Part shown: positions 1 through 9,009 of the stretch, one piece after another
How positions within the stretch are numbered: the first letter of the stretch is position 1
Layout: each line of letters opens with the position of its first letter
Assembly: GCF_003583765.1 (NCBI RefSeq)
Contig: NZ_QXQA01000003.1
Span: 62,001 to 126,000 of the forward strand
DNA: 64,000 bases
Reading direction: 5' to 3'
Source of the DNA: Paenibacillus nanensis
GTDB taxonomy: Bacteria > Bacillota > Bacilli > Paenibacillales > Paenibacillaceae
Notes under the pieces: model-generated
What the model was told of the DNA's origin: nothing
The model's database searches: none
What the model saw: only the letters and a program-made list of their open reading frames with translations
Position numbers and translations under genes: made by a program

Positions 1-480
1 CGCGTACATATGGCAAACCTTGCGCAAATGGTCAATGTGCTTCAGGCGGTTATATTGACCGAAGGAGAGCGGATGCTGCTCACGCCGACGTACCATGTGC
101 TCGAGATGTTCAAGGTGCATCAAGATGCCGAGGCGCTCGCGATTCACGGCTCCTTCGGCGAATATGAAAGCGGCGGGAAGACGCTTCCTCAAATTACGGT
201 TTCGGCATCCGTGAAGGACGGCGTCATTAATGTCAGCATGGCTAACCTTGATCCGGTGCGCTCAGCCGACGTAAGCATCGAACTGCGCGGAGCGGCGGCA
301 TCCTACGACGCAAGCGGCACTATTTTGGCGGCCGACCATTTCGAAGCGCATAATACGTTCGATCGGCCGGAGCGGGTCACGCAGCGTCCGTTCGAAGAAG
401 CGAAATGGGAGGACGGTGTCTTGTCAGCGCAGCTGCCTGCCGCATCGGTGGCGATAGTTCGATTGAGGGCGAAAGCCTAA
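1..480 (+). CDS. abfA: GH51 alpha-L-arabinofuranosidase, C-terminal part (cut by window start)
   Basis: The reading frame is already open at base 1, so only the last 159 or so residues are present. The sequence ANLAQMVNVLQAVILTEGE followed by MLLTPTYHVLEMFKVHQ is typical of the C-terminal beta-sandwich of GH51 alpha-L-arabinofuranosidases, the intracellular enzymes that release terminal L-arabinose from arabino-oligosaccharides. The catalytic acid/base and nucleophile lie upstream and cannot be checked. The stop codon overlaps the start of the next gene (TAATG), so this enzyme is co-translated with an exported GH43 arabinan-degrading enzyme: outside cleavage followed by intracellular release of arabinose. 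The family call is confident. Confidence 0.88.
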   Translation, partial: RVHMANLAQMVNVLQAVILTEGERMLLTPTYHVLEMFKVHQDAEALAIHGSFGEYESGGKTLPQITVSASVKDGVINVSMANLDPVRSADVSIELRGAAASYDASGTILAADHFEAHNTFDRPERVTQRPFEEAKWEDGVLSAQLPAASVAIVRLRAKA

Positions 481-1997
481 TGGCGGGGCTAAATCGCCTT
501 CCCAGTCGCGCAGCGGTTGCTGCTACGACTGCTTTGACTGCTGCCATGCTTCTAATAGCCGGCTGCAGCGGCGCGAACAATGGGGAAAGCGGCAGGGCGG
601 AAGGAGGGACTCCGGTGTTCACGGAGGCATCTGTGCATGACCCGTCGATCGTACGCGCCAAAGGCGGCGCATACTATGTATTCGGCTCGCATTTAGCTGC
701 CGCGAAATCGGACGACCTGCTCAATTGGGAGCTCGTCGCGTCCGGAGTTACCGATGGCAATCCGCTTATTCCTAACGTAACGGAAGAGCTTCGCGAGACG
801 TTGGAGTGGGCGGAGGCCGACACGCTGTGGGCGGCAGATGTTATTCAACTGGAAGACGGCAAGTATTATATGTATTACAACGCTTGCCGCGGCGATTCGC
901 CATTGTCTGCGATGGGGGTAGCGGTTTCCAAAAAAATCGAAGGCCCTTATAAAAATTTAGGCGTCATCTTAAAGTCCGGCATGTGGAACAAGCCAAGCGA
1001 GGACGGGACGGTCTACGATGCGACGGTTCATCCTAACGTCGTAGACCCGGATGTTTTCTTCGATAACAACGGCAAGCTATGGATGGTATATGGCTCTTAC
1101 TCCGGCGGCATTTTCATCATGGAGATGGACCCTGAGACAGGAAAGCCGATGCCGGGACAGGGCTACGGCAAGAAGCTTCTCGGCGGCAATCATAGCCGGA
1201 TCGAAGGGCCTTACATGCTGTACAGCCCGGACACGGATTATTATTATTTGTTCTTATCGTTTGGCGGACTCGATGCAAGAGGCGGCTACAACATCCGTGT
1301 CGCGCGCTCGAAGTCGCCGGACGGGCCTTTTGTGGACGCGGAAGGCAACGATATGGCGATTGTGAAGGCCGACGCCACTAAGCCGCTGTTCGATGACCGG
1401 TCGATTGAGCCATACGGCGTCAAATTAATGGGTAACCATCTTTGGCGCGATCCGCTCGGGGAAGGACGGGAGACCGGCTATGTATCGCCAGGTCATAATT
1501 CGGCTTATTACGATGAGGATACCGGAGCCTATTATTTGATATTCCACACCCGTTTTCCGCGCAAAGGAGAGCATCATGAAGTACGTGTGCACCAGTTCTA
1601 CTTCAATGAAGAAGGCTGGCCGGTCGTTTCGCCGTTCCGCTACGCCGGAGAGGCGGATGGAAAAGGCGGCGTGGAGCAGTTGGCCGGCGATTACGAGCTC
1701 GTTAACCACGGCAAGGATATTTCGTTCGAAATAAAAGAGTCGGCCGCCGTCCGACTGGAGCCGGACGGCAGCGTAACCGGAGCAGTAAGCGGCGAGTGGA
1801 CGGCAGGCGAAGGCGACCGCTTGCGTCTGACGATCGGCGGCGACGAATATAACGGAGTATGGCTAAGGTCGTGGGATTCTGCCGCTGGCATGTGGACCGA
1901 CACATTCACTGTCCTCTCTAAGCAAGGAGTTTCGTTATGGGGCGCAAAAAGGTCCAAGCAGGCGCCTCCCGCATCGCTTGGCGGCGGTGATGCCTGA
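480..1997 (+). CDS. GH43 endo-arabinanase-like lipoprotein (Abn2 type)
   Basis: A 505-residue predicted lipoprotein: the N-terminus has a basic and hydrophobic signal ending in the lipobox LIAGC, so it should be anchored outside the membrane. The five-bladed GH43 propeller follows, with the expected acidic residues in HDPSIV (base), VDPDVFFD (pKa-setting Asp) and RIEGPY (acid). The C-terminal region from about residue 350 (HNSAYYDEDTGAYYLIFHTR and VRVHQFYFNEEGWPVVSP) matches the extra beta-domain of extracellular endo-1,5-alpha-L-arabinanases such as Bacillus subtilis Abn2. I chose the ATG at 480, which overlaps the previous stop, because it begins the signal peptide; the frame stays open upstream without an export signal. 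Substrate (arabinan rather than arabinoxylan) is inferred from the C-terminal domain and the GH51 neighbour. Confidence 0.87.
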   Translation: MAGLNRLPSRAAVAATTALTAAMLLIAGCSGANNGESGRAEGGTPVFTEASVHDPSIVRAKGGAYYVFGSHLAAAKSDDLLNWELVASGVTDGNPLIPNVTEELRETLEWAEADTLWAADVIQLEDGKYYMYYNACRGDSPLSAMGVAVSKKIEGPYKNLGVILKSGMWNKPSEDGTVYDATVHPNVVDPDVFFDNNGKLWMVYGSYSGGIFIMEMDPETGKPMPGQGYGKKLLGGNHSRIEGPYMLYSPDTDYYYLFLSFGGLDARGGYNIRVARSKSPDGPFVDAEGNDMAIVKADATKPLFDDRSIEPYGVKLMGNHLWRDPLGEGRETGYVSPGHNSAYYDEDTGAYYLIFHTRFPRKGEHHEVRVHQFYFNEEGWPVVSPFRYAGEADGKGGVEQLAGDYELVNHGKDISFEIKESAAVRLEPDGSVTGAVSGEWTAGEGDRLRLTIGGDEYNGVWLRSWDSAAGMWTDTFTVLSKQGVSLWGAKRSKQAPPASLGGGDA

Positions 1998-2254
1998 TGA
2001 GTTCAACGCGCTATTGCAGAGGCTGCGGGGATGAATTCCGAATTACCGAGGAACAAATTGATAAAGCTTTAGCCATACTTGAAAGGGAACCGGAAGGCTG
2101 CGTGCCTGATAGGACCTATCAGGAGAGGATGGCCGTATGCGGAAGCTGCGACAAGCTGCAGGACGGCATCACGTGCATAGCCAGCGGAAGCATCGTCCGA
2201 ATTACAGCGAGGATGAAAACGTGGCGCTGTCCGATGTCCTTATTTACCGAGTAA
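1997..2254 (+). CDS. Small cysteine-rich protein, DUF6171-like
   Basis: An 85-residue protein whose ATG overlaps the stop of the GH43 gene (TGATG). It begins RYCRGCGDEF and contains a second pair, VCGSC, plus Cys at IT-C-IA and RCP, spaced like a zinc-binding mini-domain. The arrangement (CxxC, a helix with EREPEGCVPDRTYQERM, CxxC, and a closing RCP) resembles the uncharacterised DUF6171 family of small Firmicute proteins. Function is unknown. Its place at the end of the arabinan operon suggests read-through transcription but not a sugar role. Confidence 0.6.
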   Translation: MSSTRYCRGCGDEFRITEEQIDKALAILEREPEGCVPDRTYQERMAVCGSCDKLQDGITCIASGSIVRITARMKTWRCPMSLFTE

Positions 2255-2274
2255 GCTATACGTATTCTATCACC

Positions 2275-2312
2275 AATAAACGTCACCGCGCTGTGCGGCG
2301 GCGTTTATTTGT
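2275..2312 (+). terminator. Rho-independent terminator of the arabinan operon
   Basis: AATAAACG pairs with CGTTTATT around a G+C-rich core (ACCGC/GCGG), followed by TTGTTT. It lies 20 bases after the stop at 2254. Confidence 0.7.
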
Positions 2313-2467
2313 TTATGAAGCGGCAGCTGCGGATCCGCATTGGGCAGGCAAGCTGTCGGCAGGCCGACTTTTACGGCTTACAGAATATGCAGCTGCATGT
2401 TCCGCAGCAGTAATCTGACTTTTACGTGCTGCAGACGCCGCTTCTAGAGTCAATGAAAAAATACCCC

Positions 2468-2499
2468 TTGACCCTGACACTAATGTGAGGAGCTATCAT
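2468..2499 (+). promoter_or_regulatory. MerR-type promoter of the thioredoxin gene
   Basis: TTGACC (2468-2473) and TATCAT (2494-2499) are 20 bp apart, too long for an ordinary sigma-A promoter but normal for promoters untwisted by MerR-family activators. The spacer carries the imperfect dyad CCTGACACTAATGTGAGG (2473-2490). The same operator recurs in front of the adjacent merR gene. Confidence 0.75.
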
Positions 2500-2544
2500 C
2501 ATCCTTAAGGAAATGACTTTCTAAAGGATAGGAGTTGGGCAAGT

Positions 2545-2859
2545 ATGGCTATCGTAACCACGACGGATGCAAGGTTCAAAGAAGAGGTGGAATCGGCGGA
2601 GACGGCGCTCGTTTACTTCGGCGCGGATTGGTGCCCGCCATGCAAAAGGATTGCCCCGGTTCTTCAGGAAATCGGCCAGGAAATGCCGGATCTTAAAATC
2701 ATCAAGATGGACGTGGATGACGAGCCGGCAACAGCAGGGAGCTTTGGCGTGATGGGCCTTCCGACGATGATTATGTTTAAGCACGGGCAGGCTGTCGACC
2801 GGATCATTGGATTCAAGTCGAAGGATTCGTTAGTGTCCCTCGTAAGCCGGTATCTATAA
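2545..2859 (+). CDS. Thioredoxin-family protein with WCPPC active site
   Basis: A 104-residue single-domain thioredoxin fold. It has the redox motif WCPPC at about residues 31-35 and the cis-proline loop MGLPTM near residue 75. WCPPC replaces the classical WCGPC, which usually shifts redox potential, so this is probably a stress-specific thioredoxin rather than the housekeeping TrxA. No signal peptide: cytoplasmic. It is transcribed from a 20-bp-spacer promoter with a MerR operator, and it converges with merR: the last six bases overlap, and the CTA Leu codon of this gene is the TAG stop of merR on the other strand. Regulation by that MerR protein is inferred from the shared operator. Confidence 0.88.
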   Translation: MAIVTTTDARFKEEVESAETALVYFGADWCPPCKRIAPVLQEIGQEMPDLKIIKMDVDDEPATAGSFGVMGLPTMIMFKHGQAVDRIIGFKSKDSLVSLVSRYL

Positions 2860-3219
2860 ACCAAGCTGATTTCGTTCTTCTACAATCGAGCAGATTCGAT
2901 CCTGCAGATTCGTCTTAATATGTTGCAGAAGCCGAATCTGCTCGTCAATTTCCTCCAGCTTTTGCTCATATATGGGCAGCACTTCGTTACAGAACGCTTC
3001 TTTATTGATCAGGACGCACTGCAGGAATCCGGCAATTTGCTCCGTCGTTAAGCCAAGACTTAGATAAAACTTTATTGTGCGAACCTGCTCTTCCGCAAGC
3101 GGCGAATATTCCCGGTAGCCGTTCTCGTGCCGGACAGGGGCGAGAAGCCCTTGCTCCTCATAGTAGCGCAGCGAGCGAATGCTAACGCCGGTACGGGCGG
3201 AAAGTTCTCCGATTTTCAT
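2854..3219 (-). CDS. MerR-family transcriptional regulator
   Basis: A 121-residue regulator with the MerR winged helix at the N-terminus (MKIGELSARTGVSIRSLRYY, then EEQGLLAPVR and YREYSP), followed by a coiled-coil dimerisation helix (YEQKLEEIDEQIRLLQHI). Two cysteines (FLQC-VLINKEAFC) lie between the DNA-binding domain and the coiled coil and could serve in thiol or redox sensing; metal-binding C-terminal cysteines of CueR or ZntR type are absent. The family is close to the YyaN/AdhR group by architecture. Its own promoter (3255-3286, minus strand) has the same 20-bp spacer and operator as the thioredoxin promoter, so it probably controls both. Confidence 0.88.
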   Translation of the reverse strand: MKIGELSARTGVSIRSLRYYEEQGLLAPVRHENGYREYSPLAEEQVRTIKFYLSLGLTTEQIAGFLQCVLINKEAFCNEVLPIYEQKLEEIDEQIRLLQHIKTNLQDRICSIVEERNQLGL

Positions 3220-3254
3220 GCATAGCGCCTCCTTCGTTCAGATGTACTGCTTTC

Positions 3255-3286
3255 ATTATAAACGCTGACATGAGTGTGAGAGTCAA
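3255..3286 (-). promoter_or_regulatory. MerR-type promoter of merR
   Basis: Read on the minus strand: TTGACT, a 20-bp spacer, TATAAT. The spacer holds CTCACACTCATGTCAG, and in plus orientation (3265-3280) it matches the thioredoxin operator (2474-2489) at 13 of 16 positions. Confidence 0.75.
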
Positions 3287-3406
3287 GTGAGATTTGAATG
3301 CCGATGACTCACAAATTTATCCATTATGTGCTAACATGTGACTGTAAGGTAACGTTTTAGCAAGCGATAATGCTAGCGGACAAACTGAGAGAAACAGGTG
3401 AGATTC

Positions 3407-6166
3407 ATGATTTCGCCCATCCTAACCACGAAGCTGTTCATCCCTAAAGTCAAGCAAAAGGCGGTTATGCGTAACCGGCTTACACAGAGGCTGAATGAGG
3501 GATTGGACCGAAAGCTGACTCTTCTTTCGGCTTCCGCCGGTTATGGCAAGACATCGCTAATCAGCGAATGGATAACGTGCAGCAATCTTCCGGCAGCTTG
3601 GTTGTCGCTGGATGAAGGGGATAATGACATCTACCGTTTTTTGGCTTATATTTGCGCGGCCCTGCAAACGATCGACGAGAAGCTTCCGAGCTACGCCCGG
3701 GGATTGCTGCAGTCGCCGCAGCCGCCGCCGGCCGAGCCGGTATTGACCGCGCTGATCAACGAGCTTGCGAAGTACCCTGCACGGTGTGTGCTCGTACTCG
3801 ACGACTATCACCTGATCCATTCGAAGGCGGTTCATCATGCGGTTTCTTTTCTGTTAGACTATTTGCCGCCAAACGCGCATCTGGTCATCGCTTCGCGCGA
3901 AGAACCGGATATCCCGTTAACAAGGCTGCGTGTGGGGGATGAAGTAACCGAGCTTGGCGTACCGGATTTGCGGTTTAATCATTCTGAGTCCGCAGCGTAT
4001 CTGAACGAATCGATGAAGCTGCAATTGACTTCGCAAGAGATATCGGATTTGGAAAACAGGACGGAGGGATGGATCGCCGCGCTACAATTCGCCGCCGTTT
4101 CCATCGAGGGATACCAAGGGTCCGATTCTTTCATGAAGGCGTTCGCAGGCAATCAACGGGTATTGCTTGATTTTTTGGTGGAAGAAGTGCTTAACAAGCA
4201 GCCCGAAACGACACGTCAATTTTTACTCTATACATCGATTTTGGATAGAATGTGCGAACCGCTTTGCAGCGCGGTACTGTCGAAGGAGCCCTCCGAAAGC
4301 GGCAGTCGGCTGCTTCAGTCCCTTGAACGCGCGAATCTATTTATCGTTTCGATGGACGACGAACAAACCTGGTACAGGTACCACCATCTTTTTGCCGAAT
4401 CGCTGCGGCGGCTGCTGCGGAACGATGCTGCTTCACGCATCGGCCGCGTGAATGCCGCCGAGTTGCATCTTCGCGCCAGCCGGTGGTTTGAGGACAACGG
4501 CTTTCCGATGGACGCGTTCCGCCACGCGGTCGCCGCCAATGCGACCGATCTTGCCGAGCGGCTGGCTTATGGCGGCGGCATGCCGCTGCATCTACGCGGC
4601 GAAGTGGCTCCTGTGCTGAGCTGGCTGGAGTCTCTTCCCCTTGCTGAATTAGATGCCCGACCGTCGCTGTGGGTTATTTTTGCTTCGGCATCCTTATTAG
4701 CCGGCAGAGCGGAAGAAATCGAATCGAAATTGCAGGCAGCCGAGAAGGCCATGAAGAGTTATGAGATGGACGGTAAAACGCGAAACCTGATCGGCCTCAT
4801 CGCCGCGACTCGCGCCAGTGTATCCGCCATGACAGTCGCCGCTTCGCCTACATACGCGGAGCGTAGACGGTTAGAAACAATTGAACTGAGCAAGCATTTA
4901 ACGGATGATAAGACGAATGAAATTGTGGGGCGGATTCCTGCTATGCCAGCTGCCTCGCCGATGAGCTCGCAGCAGACCGACCGCTTGATCGAATTGTGCC
5001 GGCGGGCGCTTGAGCATCTGAATCCCGAGCTTCTTCCGGTTCGTATGACCGCGGTTTGGTTAATGGGCGTAGCGTATCAGCATCGCGGAGAGCGAGGGAA
5101 GGCGCAAGAGGCATTTGCCGAGGTTTTATCGATCAGCCGAAAGCTGGAGAACAATATTATCGGTGTAATGGCGGTCCTTGGTCAAGCGAGCTTGTTTGAA
5201 GGGGAGAACCTTTTATACGAAGCGGAGGCACACTACCGCCGCGCCTTGGAGCTTGCCGGCGAGCAGCCGTCGCCAGCGGTATGCGAGGCTTATTTGGGCC
5301 TGGCCCGCATTCATTATGAGCGGAATGATCTGGAGAAGGCGATGCAGCTTACGCAGATGGGCGCTCAATTGGCGCGCCGGCTGCAGCACAGCGATTTTAT
5401 TCTCGCTTCCGAAATCTTTATCGCCCGATTAAAGCTTGCCTATCGAGATTATGCCGGGGCATCCGCCCTATTGGGGGAAGCTAAGCCATTCGCGCGCGAG
5501 CGCAGCTTGACGAACCGGCTGCCGGATATTGCGGCCGTTCAGGCGCTGCTGCTGCTTCGCCAAGGCGATCCGGTCGGCGCTTTGCATGAGGCTAAGACGC
5601 ATGAGCTCCCTCTTTGCCTGGCTCGGGCTTATCTAGCACACGGAGATGCTGCTGCAGCGCTCGCCGCGATCGCGCCGTATTCTTCTCCAGTGACGGCAAA
5701 TGGGCAGGAGGACCAGCGGCTCGAAGCCATGCTGCTGGAAGCGGCCGCCCGATGCACTCTTGGACAGAGGAGCAGAGCATTGGAGATTCTGATCGAAGCG
5801 CTGGAGATCGCTGAGCGAGGCGGCTTCATCCGAAGCTTTATCGACGCCGAGACGCCGGTCCTGTCGCTGCTGTCCGTAGCTAAGGCTTACCGGAAAATGC
5901 CCGGCTATCTCGACAAGCTTCTATTGGCAATGGAGCAGGACAAAATGAAGGAGGGCGCCAGCCAGCGCCCCGAACCATTGACTGCTCGCGAATTGGAAGT
6001 GCTGCAGCTTGCCGCTCAGGGGTTATCCAATAAACAAATCGGCGACAAGCTATTTGTGGCATTGGATACCGTGAAAGGACATCATCGAAGAATATTCGAA
6101 AAAATGCAGGTTCAGCGCCGCACGGAGGCGATCGCGCTCGCCAGGCAATTAGGATGGATTAAGTAG
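3407..6166 (+). CDS. LuxR-family LAL (MalT-like) transcriptional regulator
   Basis: A 919-residue large ATP-binding regulator of the LuxR family. The N-terminus PILTTKLFIPKVK is the usual LAL opening, followed by Walker A SASAGYGKTSLI at about residues 45-56 and Walker B VLVLDDYH. The middle third is helical with tetratricopeptide-like repeats (about 530-700). The C-terminus carries the LuxR helix-turn-helix (LTARELEVLQLAAQGLSNKQ, then LDTVKGHHRRIFEKM). I chose the ATG at 3407 because it gives the family's normal N-terminus and has AGGTGAG upstream; a GTG at 3398 lies inside that ribosome binding site. The downstream DUF4386 gene 94 bases away is its likely target. The inducer is unknown. Confidence 0.9.
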   Translation: MISPILTTKLFIPKVKQKAVMRNRLTQRLNEGLDRKLTLLSASAGYGKTSLISEWITCSNLPAAWLSLDEGDNDIYRFLAYICAALQTIDEKLPSYARGLLQSPQPPPAEPVLTALINELAKYPARCVLVLDDYHLIHSKAVHHAVSFLLDYLPPNAHLVIASREEPDIPLTRLRVGDEVTELGVPDLRFNHSESAAYLNESMKLQLTSQEISDLENRTEGWIAALQFAAVSIEGYQGSDSFMKAFAGNQRVLLDFLVEEVLNKQPETTRQFLLYTSILDRMCEPLCSAVLSKEPSESGSRLLQSLERANLFIVSMDDEQTWYRYHHLFAESLRRLLRNDAASRIGRVNAAELHLRASRWFEDNGFPMDAFRHAVAANATDLAERLAYGGGMPLHLRGEVAPVLSWLESLPLAELDARPSLWVIFASASLLAGRAEEIESKLQAAEKAMKSYEMDGKTRNLIGLIAATRASVSAMTVAASPTYAERRRLETIELSKHLTDDKTNEIVGRIPAMPAASPMSSQQTDRLIELCRRALEHLNPELLPVRMTAVWLMGVAYQHRGERGKAQEAFAEVLSISRKLENNIIGVMAVLGQASLFEGENLLYEAEAHYRRALELAGEQPSPAVCEAYLGLARIHYERNDLEKAMQLTQMGAQLARRLQHSDFILASEIFIARLKLAYRDYAGASALLGEAKPFARERSLTNRLPDIAAVQALLLLRQGDPVGALHEAKTHELPLCLARAYLAHGDAAAALAAIAPYSSPVTANGQEDQRLEAMLLEAAARCTLGQRSRALEILIEALEIAERGGFIRSFIDAETPVLSLLSVAKAYRKMPGYLDKLLLAMEQDKMKEGASQRPEPLTARELEVLQLAAQGLSNKQIGDKLFVALDTVKGHHRRIFEKMQVQRRTEAIALARQLGWIK

Positions 6167-6259
6167 CTGTTCGTTTAAAACAACACTTTAGTGTCTAACC
6201 ATCCGACTCCCCTACTCGATATACTGCAAGTAAATTCGACGGATCGAGGGGAAAAAGGG

Positions 6260-6919
6260 ATGACGGACACAACGAGAGCTAGAACGATAGGGGCATTATT
6301 TTTAATCTCAACGATAGCCTATTTGACGGGAAGCGGGCTTGTTGACGCGGTAATAAACAAGCCGGCTTTTCTCGCTGAGCTCGACCCGGGCCGGATGCAA
6401 GTGATGGCCGGTTTGCTGCTTGAGATCTTGAACGCCGCGGCTGTGACCGCGATCGCCGTACTCGTTTATCCGATATTAAAATCGAACAGCGAATCGATTG
6501 CGCTTGGCTACTTGAGCTCGAGAATCATCGAGTCGGTGCTGCTGCTAGCGGCCATCATCGGTCCGTTGACGCTTCTTGGGTTAAGCGAAAGCTTTATCGC
6601 GGCTGGTGGCGATGCGGACGGATATTATAAAACGATAGGGGATGCGCTTGTACGAGGAGAAGATTTGGCTTTCCAGCTGGCGATGCTTGCGCTCAGTGTG
6701 GGCAGCATCCTATTCTGTATTTTGTTATATCGAACGAAGCTGGTTCCGAGATTGTTGTCTTTGCTCGGCGCTCTAGGCTACATCGCCCTATTGGCAAGCA
6801 GCTGCTTAACAATCTGCGGATACGATCCCGGCATGGCTCTGTTTATACCAGGGGGATTATTTGAACTGATATTGCCGCTATGGCTGATTTTTAAAGGGTG
6901 GAATAAGAGAAATCAATGA
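6260..6919 (+). CDS. DUF4386-family integral membrane protein
   Basis: A 219-residue protein with about six hydrophobic segments (for example TIGALFLISTIAYLTGSGLV, VMAGLLLEILNAAAVTAIAV and ALGYIALLASSC). The pattern, with GRMQVMAGLLLEILNA and LSSRIIESVLLL, matches DUF4386, a Firmicute membrane family of unknown function. I chose the ATG at 6260, which is preceded by GAGGGGAAAAAGG; the frame is open further upstream from a GTG at 6191 without a ribosome binding site. It directly follows the LAL regulator and is probably regulated by it. Confidence 0.82.
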   Translation: MTDTTRARTIGALFLISTIAYLTGSGLVDAVINKPAFLAELDPGRMQVMAGLLLEILNAAAVTAIAVLVYPILKSNSESIALGYLSSRIIESVLLLAAIIGPLTLLGLSESFIAAGGDADGYYKTIGDALVRGEDLAFQLAMLALSVGSILFCILLYRTKLVPRLLSLLGALGYIALLASSCLTICGYDPGMALFIPGGLFELILPLWLIFKGWNKRNQ

Positions 6920-6936
6920 AGCATGAACATGCAAAA

Positions 6937-6966
6937 AAAACACGCCATTCCAGGCGTGTTTTTACG
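6937..6966. terminator. Bidirectional terminator between convergent genes
   Basis: AAAACACGCC and GGCGTGTTTT form a perfect 10-bp stem with a 6-base loop, and A/T tracts on both sides serve both strands. Confidence 0.85.
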
Positions 6967-6968
6967 TT

Positions 6969-8015
6969 TTAACCGAACAGTTTGTCCGTCAGGATGCGAG
7001 CGAATCGGTCGACGTTCAGTTTTCTGCTTCCGATGAAGGGCAACTGGCTCGCGAGATCGACACCCCGGTTGGACAAAATAACGAGCCCGATTCCTTTCGC
7101 GCGATTGAATGCCGCAAAGCTGCTGGAGCCGTACGTTCCTCCATTATGCCAATGGGTCGCCGAACCATTCTTCTCGCGATAAAGCATCCATCCGAAGCCG
7201 ATTCCAATGCCTCTTTTCTTGAAAATGCTGTAATGTTCCTTATGGCATTCTTCGAGCGCGCTGCTTACGGGGCTGCTGCTCAGGCCTGCATTAGCCTCTG
7301 CATAAGCAAGCATATCGGAGATCGTGGAGCAAATGGCGCCGGCTCCCGCCATCGATTGTTGGAATTGCCAATGCGGCGTAGGCTTACCCTTAGCATCGAA
7401 GACCGGCTGCAGAGACGCATCGTCCTTCAAGTGTCCGGCCAACCCGGTGTCCTTCATGCCTAACGGCCGGAAAACAAGCTCACCCATGGCCTCATGCAAG
7501 CTCATGCCAAGCTGTTTGGAGAGAATCCAGCCTAACAACCCGAAGCTGTAGTTGGAATACATGTGCCGTCCTTTCGCCTTGGGCTTCTCCGACAATACGG
7601 CTTCGATTAAATCGCTCTCCGAATAATGGGCGTAAGGGTTCAGCTTATCCTGGATCGTGCGCCGTAAATTGCGAGGAATAGCCGGCAAATTGGCCGTATG
7701 CGTAACGAGCTGCAGCAGCGTCGTCTGCTTTGCGAAAGGGCTGGATGCGAGCTCGGGCACAAGCGCGGCCAACGGGTCGAGACGACTCCATATCCCTCTT
7801 TCCTCTCCGATCGCCAGTAACAGTCCGATAAACGTCTTGGTGATGGATCCAATCTCGTAGAGATCTGAAGCATATTCAGCCTCTCCATTAGCCGCGCTAG
7901 GCCAGATCCAGCGGCCGGAACGGGTGACCACGCCAAAAGTCAGACGGTGCTCTGGAATCGTTAACCATTGCTGCAATCGTTCTTCCTTCAGCACATCTTC
8001 CAGTTGTTGAATCAT
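6969..8015 (-). CDS. Beta-lactamase-fold serine hydrolase (class C-like)
   Basis: A 348-residue penicillin-binding-protein/class C beta-lactamase family protein. The catalytic S-x-x-K is in IGSITKTF, the Tyr-Ser-Asn motif is YSNYSFG, and the third motif is HNGGTYG, where an enzyme with true beta-lactamase activity would have KTG or HTG. No signal peptide or membrane anchor is seen, so the substrate is probably an ester or D-amino-acid peptide in the cytoplasm rather than a drug. The start at 8015 (minus strand) has AGGAG 10 bases upstream; the frame is open upstream but the extra residues look non-coding. It precedes no obvious partner, and its converging neighbour is the DUF4386 gene. Confidence 0.85.
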   Translation of the reverse strand: MIQQLEDVLKEERLQQWLTIPEHRLTFGVVTRSGRWIWPSAANGEAEYASDLYEIGSITKTFIGLLLAIGEERGIWSRLDPLAALVPELASSPFAKQTTLLQLVTHTANLPAIPRNLRRTIQDKLNPYAHYSESDLIEAVLSEKPKAKGRHMYSNYSFGLLGWILSKQLGMSLHEAMGELVFRPLGMKDTGLAGHLKDDASLQPVFDAKGKPTPHWQFQQSMAGAGAICSTISDMLAYAEANAGLSSSPVSSALEECHKEHYSIFKKRGIGIGFGWMLYREKNGSATHWHNGGTYGSSSFAAFNRAKGIGLVILSNRGVDLASQLPFIGSRKLNVDRFARILTDKLFG

Positions 8016-8121
8016 ATCAAATACACTCCTATATGCCAGACATAGGTTGGAACAGATACGATACATACGGCGGATAGTCTTTGGCGTTCCATGCCTGCAG
8101 CTGTCGCAGCCGAATTTGCAA

Positions 8122-8928
8122 TCAGCTCCGCTGGCGCTTGCGGTATTGAAGAGGGGAGCAGCCGTTCGTCGCTTTGAACAGCTTGTAGAAGTTCGCGACG
8201 GGCTCAATGCCAATCTGGGCCGCGACATCGATCATTTTCAGATCCGTCTCCCGCAGAAGGCGCTGCGCTTCGCGCACGCGCACCAGCTGCACATATTCCG
8301 AGAAGCCGAAACCCGTGCACTGCTTGAACTTTCGGCTCAGGTAATAAGGACTGACGTAAAACCGCTTTGCGACCTCGTTCAAACGAAGCGGTTCCCGATA
8401 GTTTGCTCCAACGTAAGCGGCAACCTCCGAAATGGTTCGATGGACGGATGAAGGCTGCGTCTGCGGCTCCGGCTGCTCGGATTGGGCGCGAAACAGCAGC
8501 ATTATCAGCTGTCTCAGCAGCGACTCGAGCATCACGTCACGGCCGGCGGCATCCCCTTTCGCCTCCTCGACCAATTCGCGAACAAGCGTCTCTCCCTTGA
8601 AATGCTCCTGCGGCGGCAAAGCAATGACGCCGCTCCTTCCGTGCAAAGGAAATCCCGCAAGTAGCGAGGACGAGAAATTGATGACGACTCTTTCGTGGTT
8701 CGGCACTCCCGTATCGATCGTTCGATGCAGCTCATCTTTTTCGATAAAAACAAAGTTTCCCCGTTCGACCCGATAGGTCCGGTCTCGAATAAAGTAATCG
8801 CGCTGGCCGCTCATTAAATAGTACAGCTCGTATTCGTCATGCGCATGCTGCTCGTCCATCGTAAAATAACCGGTTCGTTTCAAATGATCGACCAAAATCG
8901 TCCCCGCGGCATTATAAAAAATGTTCAA
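8122..8928 (-). CDS. AraC-family transcriptional regulator
   Basis: A 268-residue regulator with an N-terminal cupin-like sensing domain (HAHDEYELYYLMSGQRDYFI, then GNFVFIEKDELHRT) and a C-terminal pair of helix-turn-helix motifs (LRLNEVAKRFYVSPYYLSRK and MIDVAAQIGIEPVANFYKLF). It is divergent from the oxidoreductase at 9069 with a 140-base gap containing a cre site. This layout is typical of a local activator of a sugar unit; the downstream genes point to a rhamnose- or rhamnogalacturonan-derived inducer. That specificity is inference. Confidence 0.88.
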   Translation of the reverse strand: MNIFYNAAGTILVDHLKRTGYFTMDEQHAHDEYELYYLMSGQRDYFIRDRTYRVERGNFVFIEKDELHRTIDTGVPNHERVVINFSSSLLAGFPLHGRSGVIALPPQEHFKGETLVRELVEEAKGDAAGRDVMLESLLRQLIMLLFRAQSEQPEPQTQPSSVHRTISEVAAYVGANYREPLRLNEVAKRFYVSPYYLSRKFKQCTGFGFSEYVQLVRVREAQRLLRETDLKMIDVAAQIGIEPVANFYKLFKATNGCSPLQYRKRQRS

Positions 8929-9009
8929 GCTCCGGCCCTCCGATCAGCCTGCGCAAGATTTGCGACTTTTACCGTAAGTTGAGCAATATTTATAGTCGAT
9001 TATATCGCA

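Noticed and set aside
6969..8015. Antibiotic-resistance beta-lactamase
   Set aside because: SxxK and YSN motifs are present but there is no signal peptide and the third motif is HNGG, so a general esterase/peptidase is more likely.
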